Part shown: piece after piece, positions 36,201-44,073 of the stretch | Layout of the letters: each line of letters opens with the position of its first letter | How positions within the stretch are numbered: the first letter of the stretch is position 1 | Assembly: GCF_001557235.1 (NCBI RefSeq) | Contig: NZ_LSJI01000171.1 | Coordinates: 9,403-73,402, forward strand | Source: Phenylobacterium sp. CCH9-H3 | GTDB taxonomy: Bacteria > Pseudomonadota > Alphaproteobacteria > Caulobacterales > Caulobacteraceae | Direction of reading: 5' to 3' | DNA: 64,000 nt | Position numbers and translations under genes: made by a program | The notes under the pieces: generated by a model | Databases searched by the model: none | Told to the model about the DNA's origin: nothing | What the model saw: only the letters and a program-made list of their open reading frames with translations

Positions 36201-36964
36201 GCACCGCGCGCCAGCGCGCGCTGGCGGTACGGCGCGCGGCCGACACGCCGCGGCGGCAGGATGAAGCGGTCGTCGCGCGCGTGGCCGATGCGCTCCAGGA
36301 TCCCGCCGGACGTGTTCCGCGCATGGTCGGCCATGCGACGGTAGGCCTCCTGAGCGTCGCCGTTCAGGATCGCCTCGGCGATGCCGTGGTGGTCATGCCG
36401 GATCAGCCGCGCGGGCGCGGCGACGTCGGTGGCGGCCCAGTAGAGGTCGGCGACCACATACGACAGCACCTGCGCCACCAGCCCCAGCGCTGGGTTGCCG
36501 GCGGCGCGGGCCACGGCGTCGTGGAAATCGATCGCGTGGGTGGGACTCACCGGCTCATCGCTCTCCGCCGCGGCCTCGGCCTCGGCAAGTTCGGCCCGCA
36601 CGCGCTCGCGGTCGGGATTGGCCGCGGCGGCGGCGGCCAACAGCGGCTCGGTCGCCGCCCAGGCGTCCAGCACCTGGCCGTAGGTGACACCCGCCAGGCC
36701 CAGGAAGGCCGCGACCAGGGCCGCCAGGTGCTCTGCGTTCGCAGCCTCGATCACGGCGCCGGCCGAAGGGCCGGGCCGCACGGAGAGCAGGCCGGCCAGC
36801 TCCAGCATGCGCAGGGCCTCTCGCAGCGGCGTCGCGCCGGCGCCGTAGCGGCGCATCATGTGGGCCTGCGACGGCAGCCTGTCGCCCGGCCGCAGACCCT
36901 CGGCGCCGATGTCGCGCACGATCTCGAAGAGCAGGCCCTGAGCCTTCTTGTCGGCCGCCGTCAT
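36164..36964 (-). CDS. GntR regulator, FadR/FCD subfamily (copy 1)
   Basis: 266 residues. The winged helix (about 8-75) has PGDRLPSQAHMMRRYGAGATPLREALRMLELAGLLSVRPG; the FCD effector domain has the metal-site residues in AIDFHDAVARAAGNPALG and RLIRHDHHGIAEAILNGDAQEAYRRMADH. FCD regulators sense organic acids or acyl-CoAs. It is divergent from the aldo/keto reductase, with operator site B between them, suggesting autoregulation and control of the island. Confidence 0.9.
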   Translation of the reverse strand: MTAADKKAQGLLFEIVRDIGAEGLRPGDRLPSQAHMMRRYGAGATPLREALRMLELAGLLSVRPGPSAGAVIEAANAEHLAALVAAFLGLAGVTYGQVLDAWAATEPLLAAAAAANPDRERVRAELAEAEAAAESDEPVSPTHAIDFHDAVARAAGNPALGLVAQVLSYVVADLYWAATDVAAPARLIRHDHHGIAEAILNGDAQEAYRRMADHARNTSGGILERIGHARDDRFILPPRRVGRAPYRQRALARGAYVPAGANGSAK

Positions 36965-37025
36965 TCGAAGCCCCGCGCCCGGCGATCCTGGGCGCGCCCC
37001 CCTGTTGCTCGTCGCGAGCGTACGA

Positions 37026-37046
37026 TATTCATGATGATGATCAATA
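37026..37046 (-). promoter_or_regulatory. Operator site B between GntR and aldo/keto reductase genes
   Basis: TATTCATGATGATGATCAAT lies between the two divergent genes. On the minus strand TTCGTA and TATCGT flank it with a 17-base spacer, a weak promoter for the GntR gene with the operator inside. It shares the TCATGATGATGAT core with sites E and F. Confidence 0.5.
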
Positions 37047-37068
37047 CGAACACTTCGGGAGGAATGAA

Positions 37069-38043
37069 TTGCGCTATCGCAAACTGGGCTCCAGCGACCT
37101 GATGGCGCCGGAAATCACCCTGGGGACCTGGCTGAGCTATGGCGAGGGCGAGGTTCGCGCGCGCCACATCGCCTGTGTCCGTCGCGCCCTGGACCTGGGG
37201 ATCAACCTGTTCGACACGGCCAACGTCTATGGCTGGGGCGAGGCCGAGCGGCTGCTGGCCGAGGCGCTGGCGGGCGTGCCGCGCGACCGCTACCTGCTGG
37301 CCACCAAGGTCTGGGGACCGATGAACGACACCGACCGCGGCCTCTCGCGCGCCCAGGTGTTCAAGCAGATCGACGGCTCGCTCACCCGGCTGAAAACGGA
37401 CTACGTCGACCTCTACCAGTGCCATCGCTACGACGAGGACACCCCGCTCGAGGAGACCATGGCGGCGCTGAGCGAGGTGGTCCGCCAGGGCAAGGTCCGC
37501 TTCCTGGGCTTCAGCGAGTGGCCGCTGGACAAGGTGCAGGAGGCCGCGGCCATGGCCGGCGTGGAACGGTTCGTGTCCAGCCAGCCGCAGTATTCGATGC
37601 TCTGGCGCGAGCCCGAGACGGGGATCTTCCCTCTGGGCGAAAAGCTGGGCCTGGGCCAGCTGGTCTGGGCGCCCCTGGCGCAGGGTGTGCTGGCGGGTCG
37701 CTATCCGCCCGGCGCGGCCTTCCCGGAGGGCTGGCGCGCCGAAAGCCCCGCGATGAGCGTCCACCTGCGCCGCTGGTTCAGCGCGCCGGTTCTGGCCGCC
37801 GCACAGCAGCTGAAAGCCATCGCCGCGGAGGCCGGCCTGACGCAGGCGCAATTCGCGGTGGCCTGGGCGCTGAAGCATCCGGATGTGACCTCGGCGGTCG
37901 TGGGCGCCTCGCGGCCCGAGCAGCTGGACGATACGGCGGCGGCCAGCGGAGCGGTCGTGGATCCGGCCCTTTTCCACGGCGCCGAGGCCCTGATGGACGC
38001 GGCCCTGGCGGAAGCCCGGCGGCTGGAGACCGCCGATGCCTGA
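37069..38043 (+). CDS. Aldo/keto reductase
   Basis: 324-residue NADPH-type reductase of the Kv-beta/YghZ group. The catalytic tetrad is visible: Asp in LFDTANVYG, Tyr in the same motif, Lys in LLATKVWG and His in LYQCHRYDED. The cofactor segment is VVGASRPEQL. It starts at TTG 37069 with GGAGG upstream; an ATG five bases earlier is out of frame. It overlaps the SnoaL-like gene by 8 bases. Confidence 0.9.
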   Translation: MRYRKLGSSDLMAPEITLGTWLSYGEGEVRARHIACVRRALDLGINLFDTANVYGWGEAERLLAEALAGVPRDRYLLATKVWGPMNDTDRGLSRAQVFKQIDGSLTRLKTDYVDLYQCHRYDEDTPLEETMAALSEVVRQGKVRFLGFSEWPLDKVQEAAAMAGVERFVSSQPQYSMLWREPETGIFPLGEKLGLGQLVWAPLAQGVLAGRYPPGAAFPEGWRAESPAMSVHLRRWFSAPVLAAAQQLKAIAAEAGLTQAQFAVAWALKHPDVTSAVVGASRPEQLDDTAAASGAVVDPALFHGAEALMDAALAEARRLETADA

Positions 38044-38551
38044 TGACCGCCTCGACATCCTGCTGAGCCGCGCGGAGATCACCGAGGTGGTCGTCCGCTA
38101 TGCCCGCGCCATCGACCGCCTGGACGAGGCGATGCTGCGCGGCTGCTTCCATCCCGACGCGCGCCACCGGCACGGCGATTTCGAAGGTCTCTCCAGCGAC
38201 TTCTGCACGCGCGCCCTGGAGATCTGCCGCGCCGTCGTCGCCACTCATCACCAGCTGGGGCCGGTCTCGATCGACCTCGATGGCGACGTGGCCCACGTCG
38301 AGACCTACTTCACTTCCCACCACCGCTTCGGCGAGGCGCCGCCGCCCGGCGGGCGCCCGCACGAGGACCGCGTGGCGACCGGCCGCTACGTGGACCGGTT
38401 CGAGCAGCGGGACGGAGCGTGGAAGATCGCCGAAAGGATCGGGGTCATGGAGTTCCTCCGCTACGACCCGCCCTCGGACCGGGGCTTCTGGGAGGGCCCG
38501 CCGGAGCAGCGCGGGCGGCGCGACCGCGGCGACCCGGTCTATCGCCGCTGA
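38036..38551 (+). CDS. SnoaL-like/NTF2-fold protein
   Basis: 171-residue cone-shaped alpha+beta-barrel protein of the SnoaL_4 type (ISRAEITEVVVRYARAIDRLD pattern, then FHPDARHRHGDF, HVETYFTSHHRF, GRYVDRFEQRDGAWKIAER). Relatives include dehydratases and isomerases such as BaiE of bile-acid metabolism and ring-hydroxylating-related lyases. The His and Asp lining the pocket (YARAID, ARHRHGDF) fit acid-base catalysis. It is co-transcribed with the aldo/keto reductase. Confidence 0.82.
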   Translation: MPDDRLDILLSRAEITEVVVRYARAIDRLDEAMLRGCFHPDARHRHGDFEGLSSDFCTRALEICRAVVATHHQLGPVSIDLDGDVAHVETYFTSHHRFGEAPPPGGRPHEDRVATGRYVDRFEQRDGAWKIAERIGVMEFLRYDPPSDRGFWEGPPEQRGRRDRGDPVYRR

Positions 38552-38556
38552 GGCCG

Positions 38557-40065
38557 TCAGGCCTGCGGTGTCAGCTCGGGGGCGGCGAACTCGGCCTTCA
38601 GCACCCGGCGCAGGAGCTTGCCGGTGTCGTTGTAGGGCAGCTCGTCGCGGAAGACCCAGGTCTCGGGAGTCTTGGTCGAGCGCAGGCGAGCCTTCACCCA
38701 TTCGCCCAGTTGGTCCGCCGAGGGCCGTTCGCCGCGCGGCACGACGAAGGCCGCGACGCGCTCGCCCCACCGCTCGTCCGGGGCGCCCACGACGGCGACG
38801 TCGGCCACGGCGGGATGGCCGCGCAACACGTCCTCGATTTCGCCCGGCGAGATGTTCTCGCCGCCGCGCACGATCACGTCGTCGAGCCGTCCTTCCAGGA
38901 ACAGGTAACCCGCCTCGTCGATCCAGCCCGCGTCCTTGGTGGCGAACCACCCGGAGGCGTCGGTGACGCTGCGACCGAGATACTCGCCAGCCACCTGCTC
39001 GCCGCGCACGTGGACCTCACCCGACCGCCCCGGCGGCAGCGGGGCGCCCGCGGGGTCGCGGATCTCGATCTCGACGGTGGGCAGCGGTCGCCCGACCGAC
39101 CCCAGCCGCTCGCGAACCGCCGGGTCGTCCGAGGCGACGGCTGCGCGGTGGTCCTCCGGCCCCAGCACCGAGATGGTCGAGGAGGTTTCGGTCAGGCCGT
39201 AGGCGTTCACGAAGTCCACGTGCGGCAGCAGTTCGAGCGCACGCCGGATCACGTTCACCGGCATCCGGCCCCCGCCGTAGCTGAGCGCCCGCAGGGTCGG
39301 CAGCCGCTCGCCCGTCTGCTCCAGCACGTCCAGCACGCGGCCCAGCATCGTCGGCACCAGCATGGCGTGGGTGATGGCCTCGGCCGCGGCCGTCTCGACC
39401 CAGGCCTCCGGTGTGAACGCCTCCAGATGCACGATGCGGCGTCCGCCGTAGATGCCGGTCAGGACCGCCGACACGCCGGCGATGTGATAGGGCGGCACGC
39501 TGACCAGCGCCGCCTCGCCCTCCTCCGCGCCCAGGAACTCCACGGTGGAGATCACGTACGAGGCCAGGTTGGAGTGACGTAGCACCGCGGCCTTGGGCTC
39601 GCCCGTCGTGCCGCTGGTGAAGAGCAGGACGGCGATGTCGCGCTCCGGGGTCTCCAGGGCCGGCGGCGCCGGCGCGGGGCCGCGGCAGGCCGCCTCGAAG
39701 GCGCTTCGGGCTACCAGGGCGACCCCGGCGACGCCTGCGACACGCGCCAGCATGTCGTCGTCGACAACCGCCACGGAGGGCGCGGTGCGCGCCAGCAGCC
39801 GACGCAGGTCGTCGTCCGGCAGCCGGTAGTTCAGCGGCGCGAAGGGCCGACCCAGAATTCCGGCGGCGAAGACGCTGGTCGGCAGCGCGGGCCCGTTCAG
39901 GCCCAGGAAGACGACCGCGCCCTCACCCCGGCCCGCGAGCCAGGCGGCGCCGGCCTGCGCCCAGGCCTGCAGGATCTCGAACGTCACGCCGTCGGCCCGC
40001 CGGCCCAGCGCCAGCCGGTGAGGCGCGGCGCCGGCCGCCATTTCCAGCAGGAGTGCAGTGTCCAT
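38557..40065 (-). CDS. AMP-dependent acyl-CoA ligase (class I adenylate-forming)
   Basis: 502 residues. AMP-binding motif LLFTSGTTGEPKAAVLRH, A5 motif NAYGLTETSS, A7 ATKDAGWIDEAGYLFLEGRLDDVIVRGGENI and the C-terminal Lys in NDTGKLLRR are all intact. It would activate a carboxylic acid to its CoA ester, and is the last gene of the six- to seven-gene minus-strand operon that begins with the CoA-transferases. It overlaps the small gene before it by one base (TGATG). Substrate unknown. Confidence 0.92.
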   Translation of the reverse strand: MDTALLLEMAAGAAPHRLALGRRADGVTFEILQAWAQAGAAWLAGRGEGAVVFLGLNGPALPTSVFAAGILGRPFAPLNYRLPDDDLRRLLARTAPSVAVVDDDMLARVAGVAGVALVARSAFEAACRGPAPAPPALETPERDIAVLLFTSGTTGEPKAAVLRHSNLASYVISTVEFLGAEEGEAALVSVPPYHIAGVSAVLTGIYGGRRIVHLEAFTPEAWVETAAAEAITHAMLVPTMLGRVLDVLEQTGERLPTLRALSYGGGRMPVNVIRRALELLPHVDFVNAYGLTETSSTISVLGPEDHRAAVASDDPAVRERLGSVGRPLPTVEIEIRDPAGAPLPPGRSGEVHVRGEQVAGEYLGRSVTDASGWFATKDAGWIDEAGYLFLEGRLDDVIVRGGENISPGEIEDVLRGHPAVADVAVVGAPDERWGERVAAFVVPRGERPSADQLGEWVKARLRSTKTPETWVFRDELPYNDTGKLLRRVLKAEFAAPELTPQA

Positions 40066-40361
40066 CAGTCGGAGGCCGGCAGCTTCTTGGAATCCTTGAG
40101 CGTCATCGGGCGCCCCTCGAACGCGAGTTCACCCGCGCCGCCCTTGGAGCAGAGAACCTCCAGGCTGCTCTCGGCGTCGTGATATCGCTTGCCGGCCTGC
40201 GTCTCGCCCTCCGGCGCGGCGGCGTCGCCGGCGGGCGTTCCGTGTGGAACCACCGCAGCCCCGCCGCAGGCCAGGACGCCCGCCGTGGCTGGCGGACGCA
40301 CGACGACGATTTCCACGCCGCTGATGGCGCTCTTCCAGCGCGATCCAGGCTTCAGCTCCAT
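40065..40361 (-). CDS. Small conserved-looking protein of unknown function
   Basis: 98 residues starting MELKPGSRWKSAISGVEIVVV, with two Cys (LACGGAAV and VLCSKGGAG) and a closing TLKDSKKLPASD. There is no signal peptide or membrane helix. TGATG overlaps with both neighbours (LLM oxidoreductase and CoA ligase) show that it is a real gene under translational coupling. I do not recognise a named family. A helper for the ligase or oxidoreductase is only a guess from position. Confidence 0.72.
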   Translation of the reverse strand: MELKPGSRWKSAISGVEIVVVRPPATAGVLACGGAAVVPHGTPAGDAAAPEGETQAGKRYHDAESSLEVLCSKGGAGELAFEGRPMTLKDSKKLPASD

Positions 40362-41275
40362 CACGCCGGCTCCGCCACGCGGGCCGAGACGCCCAGCTCT
40401 CGGGCCGTGGCCTCCAGCTTCGCCACCTTCGCCTCGAGGGGCGCGCCAGGGTCGTTCGACCAGACATCCGGCCCCCAGAGCACCAGGTTGTCGAAACCTT
40501 CCCGCACGAACCCCGGGACGGTCTCGGCGAACGGCGCATAGGGCCGCAGATAATAGGTGAAGGGACGATCCTGCGTGCCCTGCGCCTTGCGGGCAGCCTC
40601 GATGGTGTCGCGCAGGGTGAGCGCCTCGTCCAACGTCACCTGCGCCGAGTTCAGCCAGGCATCCGCGACGCGGGCCACGCGCCGCAGGGCGGGTCCCGAA
40701 TTGCCGCCGCAGACCAGCGGCACGGGAGTCGCGTGCGGCGTGATCTGCAGCTCGCCGAACCGGAAGTGCTCGCCCTCGAAGCTGAAGAAGCCGCCGGCCC
40801 AGGCGCGCCGCAGGATCTCGATCGCCTCGTCCAGCCGCGCGCCGCGGGTCTCGAAGGGGACGCCGACCGCGTCGAACTCCTCTTTCAGCCATCCGGCGCC
40901 CGCGCCCAGCAGGAACCGCCCGCCCGATACATCGTGCGCGGTCGCCGTGGCCCGCGCCAGCAACAGCGGATGCATCATCGGCACGATGCAGATCGCCGTC
41001 CCCAGCTTCAGGCGGGAGGTCGCCCCGGCGACGGCGCCGAGCAGGAACCACGGGTCGTGGATCTTCACGTCCTCGCCCAGGATCTTCTTGTCGCGGTCGT
41101 CGTTCTTGTCCGCCGGCGTCTCCTTCCGCGAGGGATGGTGGCCAACATAGGTCTTCGGGATGACGTAGTGCTCGCCAAACCAAAGGCTGTCGAAGCCCAG
41201 ACGCTCAGCGTGGCGCGCCAGGTTCAGCAGATCGGCCGGCTCGTAGTTGTAGGTGGTGATGCCGAAACTGGTCAT
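40361..41275 (-). CDS. LLM-class F420-dependent oxidoreductase
   Basis: 304-residue luciferase-like TIM-barrel protein of the F420-dependent LLM group. Features are ARHAERLGFDSLWFGEHYVIP, LGTAICIVPMMHPLLLARATATAHDVSGGRFLLGAGAGW and VPLVCGGNSGPALRRVARVADAWLNS. These oxidoreductases use reduced F420 to transfer hydride to C=C, C=O or similar groups. I chose ATG 41275 because it overlaps the DUF35 stop (ATGA). The F420 operon at 58690 explains the cofactor supply and shares its operator type. Confidence 0.88.
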   Translation of the reverse strand: MTSFGITTYNYEPADLLNLARHAERLGFDSLWFGEHYVIPKTYVGHHPSRKETPADKNDDRDKKILGEDVKIHDPWFLLGAVAGATSRLKLGTAICIVPMMHPLLLARATATAHDVSGGRFLLGAGAGWLKEEFDAVGVPFETRGARLDEAIEILRRAWAGGFFSFEGEHFRFGELQITPHATPVPLVCGGNSGPALRRVARVADAWLNSAQVTLDEALTLRDTIEAARKAQGTQDRPFTYYLRPYAPFAETVPGFVREGFDNLVLWGPDVWSNDPGAPLEAKVAKLEATARELGVSARVAEPA

Positions 41276-41676
41276 GTGGCGGGCTTCCATTGCGGCAGGG
41301 TGGGACCATCGCCCAGCGTCTCGAACCAGACTTCCATCGGCTGGCCGGCCGTGAGGTCGGGCTCGCCGTCGAGACGTCCGACCAGGCGAACCTCGGGCGC
41401 TTCATCCAGCTCGACGACGACCAGGGTGTAGGGCGCCGGATAGTCCGGGTGGATCTGGTGCATCACCGCGGTCCAGGTGTGCAGCTTCCCCGTCCCCCTG
41501 GCGTCGCGCCAGGCGGTGTTCCAGCCGCCGCAGTGCGGGCAGTGGTCGGTGGGCGGATGCAGGGCGTGCTGGCAGTCGTCGCAGGCCTTGTAGACCAGAC
41601 GCCCCTGCGCCGCGGCCTCGAAGAACGCGCCGGTCTCGCGGTCGCTGGCGTAGGGGATGATCGAGGGGGCGCCCAT
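41272..41676 (-). CDS. Zn-ribbon/OB-fold (DUF35, ChsH2-like) protein
   Basis: 134 residues. The rubredoxin-like zinc ribbon CDDCQHALHPPTDHCPHCG has all four Cys, and an OB-fold follows (GTGKLHTWTAV, PYTLVVVELDEAPEVRLVGRL). DUF35 proteins pair with thiolase-fold enzymes and bind the CoA substrate, as ChsH2 does with Ltp2 in steroid side-chain cleavage. The thiolase-like gene is directly before it with a TGATG overlap (start ATG 41676). Confidence 0.88.
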   Translation of the reverse strand: MGAPSIIPYASDRETGAFFEAAAQGRLVYKACDDCQHALHPPTDHCPHCGGWNTAWRDARGTGKLHTWTAVMHQIHPDYPAPYTLVVVELDEAPEVRLVGRLDGEPDLTAGQPMEVWFETLGDGPTLPQWKPAT

Positions 41677-42878
41677 CACGCAGCCCTCCGAAAGACGACG
41701 CTTGAACCCACCGGCAACGGGCCGCCGGTGCACATGGCGAGCTCGGCGCCCGGCACCTGCATGTCGGCCTCGCCGCGCAGTTGGCGGACCGCCTGGACGA
41801 TGTGGTTCATGCCGTGGACGTAGCCTTCCGACAGGTGCCCGCCGCCGGTATTGATCGGCAGACTGCCGCCGAGTTTCAGCGCGCCCGACGCAGCCAGCGG
41901 CCCGCCCTCGCCTTTGGCGCAGAAGCCGTAGGCCTCAAGCTGCAGGATCACGCTGATCGTGAAGCAGTCATAGATCTGGGCGCAGTCCATCTCGTGCGGC
42001 CCGACCCCCGCGCGGCGCCAAAGCTCGGCGCCCGCCTGGCGGCCGCCCAGTTCGGTGATGTCGTCACGGGTGACGGCCGGGAACATCATGCCCGCCCGGT
42101 GGTCGCGTGGTGCGCCGCCCGCCACGGCGCGGATCAGCACCGGCGGCTTGGGCAGGTCCTTGGCGCGCTCGGCCGTCGTGATCACGACAGCGCAAGCGCC
42201 GTCGCTCTCCAGGCAGTAGTCGAAGAGCCGCAGCGGCGAGGAAATCATCCGCGAGGCCAGATAGTCGTCCAGGCTCAGCGGACGGCCCGCCATCTGCGCG
42301 TGCGGCGTCCTGTTGGCGTGCTCGCGGCAGGTCATGGCCACGGCCGCGAGTTGCTCGGGCGTGGTGCCGTAGTCCAGCATGTGCCGCCGGGCCATCAGCG
42401 CAAAGGTCTGCCCCGCCGTCTGCAGGCCGTAGGGCAGGAAGAACTCGTCGTAGCTGCCGAAGCCGCCGACCACTTCCGAGCTCATGCGGCTCGTGCCGGC
42501 GCCCAGGCGCGACTCCGAGCGGCCGTTCAGCGACCGGAAGGCCAGGACGGCTTTGGCCTGGCCCGAGAGCACCGCGCCCATGGCCACGCCCATCATCATG
42601 CAGGGCGCCACGCCGCCGGGCCCGGTGTCGGCCCAGTAGTGCAGATCCTTCATGCCCAGTGAGGCGGCCAGGCTGTAGGGCCGCACCGTGTCCTGTTCGC
42701 AGCGCACGATGCCGTCGATGTCGTCGACGGTCAGGCCGGCGTCCGCGATGGCCTTCAGCGACGCCTCCGTCGCCAGCGACAGCACCCCGCGACCAGAGTC
42801 GCGGCTGAACTCGGTCTGGCCGATTCCGACCACCGCGGCCTTGTCCCGACCCGCAAAGCTGAGCTCGTCGTCGATCAT
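41676..42878 (-). CDS. Thiolase-fold protein, Ltp2/SCP-x-like (probable acyl-CoA aldolase)
   Basis: 400 residues. Start MIDDELSFAGRDKAAVVGIGQTEFSRDSGRGVLSL, then GPGGVAPCMMMGVAMGAVLSG and a C-terminal INTGGGHLSEGYVHGMNHIVQAVRQLRG. The normal thiolase Cys and HPIG loops are replaced in the way seen in Ltp2-type retro-aldolases, which work with DUF35 partners to cut beta-hydroxyacyl-CoA side chains. Starts ATGA-overlapped with the CoA-transferase gene. Calling it an aldolase is inference from family. Confidence 0.82.
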   Translation of the reverse strand: MIDDELSFAGRDKAAVVGIGQTEFSRDSGRGVLSLATEASLKAIADAGLTVDDIDGIVRCEQDTVRPYSLAASLGMKDLHYWADTGPGGVAPCMMMGVAMGAVLSGQAKAVLAFRSLNGRSESRLGAGTSRMSSEVVGGFGSYDEFFLPYGLQTAGQTFALMARRHMLDYGTTPEQLAAVAMTCREHANRTPHAQMAGRPLSLDDYLASRMISSPLRLFDYCLESDGACAVVITTAERAKDLPKPPVLIRAVAGGAPRDHRAGMMFPAVTRDDITELGGRQAGAELWRRAGVGPHEMDCAQIYDCFTISVILQLEAYGFCAKGEGGPLAASGALKLGGSLPINTGGGHLSEGYVHGMNHIVQAVRQLRGEADMQVPGAELAMCTGGPLPVGSSVVFRRAA

Positions 42879-44071
42879 TCGGCGGCCTCCCTGGCGAACA
42901 CCTCGGAATTGTGCTGGCCCAGGTTCGGCGCTGCGGTGCGCGCCACCTCGCCGAAGGACGAGAAGCGATAGATCGCCCCCGGATAGGCCACCTTCCCCAG
43001 TCCCTCGTGCTCGACGTCGACGAAGAAGCCGCGCGCCTGCAGATGCTCGTCGTCGAACAGGTCCTCGGGCGCATTCAGCACGCCGATCGGCAAGCCGGCT
43101 GCCTGGCCGTCGCGATAGGCCTCGTGACTGTCCTGGACGAGGAAGAAGCACTCGACCAGTTCCTGCACCTCGTGGAAGTGCGCCTGCCGGTAGGCGACGT
43201 CGCTGAACTCCGGCTCGGTGAGCTGCACGGCCATGTCCTTCGAGGCCATCCAGTCCACCAGGGCGTTCCACGCCTTGGGCTCGGACAGGATCAGGGCGAA
43301 ATAGACGTAGCGTCCGTCGGCGCAGCGGAAGAGCGCCGGCTGCGTCGGCGACGGCTGGGCGTGGCGGCAGGTCTGCCGGTGCACATGCACCCGCGGATAG
43401 AACCAGTATGGATTCGCCAGCTCGACGTTGACGGCGCAGGCCTCGTGCATCGAGACGTCCAGGAGTTGGCCGCGGCCGGTCTTCTGGCGCTCCAGAAGCG
43501 CGAGCATCAGCCCGATCTGCGCGAAACTGGCGGCCGAGTGATAACCCTGGTTGCCGCCGGGCCGGATCGGCGGGATCGAATGGTCGTCGTAGCCGCAGCT
43601 GTTCAGCGGCCCGCCCGCCGCCAGCGCGACCAGATCGGACGACTTGTAGTCCACCCAGGGGCCCGTCAGGCCGAACGGTGTCACCGACAGCACGATCAGC
43701 TTCGGATGCGCGTCGCTGATGGCCTGCAGGTCCAGTCCCGCCGCCTTCAGCGCGGCTGGCTGCAGCGTCGAGACGAAGACGTCGGCGTCGGCCAGCAGCC
43801 GCCACAGCGCCGCCCGACCGTCGGGCGTGGCCAGGTCGGCCGTCACGCTCTTCTTGTTCGAGTTGTAGAACCAGAAGCTCAGGCTGGTGTCCGGCCCGGC
43901 CCGGCCCTTGGCGAACGGACCGACGCGGCGGGTCGGCGCCCCTTCCGGCGGCTCAAGCTTGACCACCTCGGCGCCCATCTGGGCCATCAGCAGTCCGGTG
44001 AATTCGCCGCCGATGTCGTTGGCGACCTCGACGACTTTCAGACCGGACAGGGGATGCGGCGTCTGGGCCAT
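42875..44071 (-). CDS. Family III CoA-transferase (CaiB/BaiF), subunit lacking the usual Asp
   Basis: 398 residues, CaiB-type: LSGLKVVEVANDIGGEFTGLLMAQMGAEVVKLEPPEG, KKSVTADLATPDGRAAL, VSVTPFGLTGPW. The catalytic aspartate segment, normally like IADLTAG, reads GGNQGYHSAASFA without an Asp. It lies 2 bases behind a second CoA-transferase gene that keeps the Asp. The two may form a heteromer in which this chain is structural, as in the BbsEF type. Confidence 0.85.
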   Translation of the reverse strand: MAQTPHPLSGLKVVEVANDIGGEFTGLLMAQMGAEVVKLEPPEGAPTRRVGPFAKGRAGPDTSLSFWFYNSNKKSVTADLATPDGRAALWRLLADADVFVSTLQPAALKAAGLDLQAISDAHPKLIVLSVTPFGLTGPWVDYKSSDLVALAAGGPLNSCGYDDHSIPPIRPGGNQGYHSAASFAQIGLMLALLERQKTGRGQLLDVSMHEACAVNVELANPYWFYPRVHVHRQTCRHAQPSPTQPALFRCADGRYVYFALILSEPKAWNALVDWMASKDMAVQLTEPEFSDVAYRQAHFHEVQELVECFFLVQDSHEAYRDGQAAGLPIGVLNAPEDLFDDEHLQARGFFVDVEHEGLGKVAYPGAIYRFSSFGEVARTAAPNLGQHNSEVFAREAAE

Positions 44072-44073
44072 GA

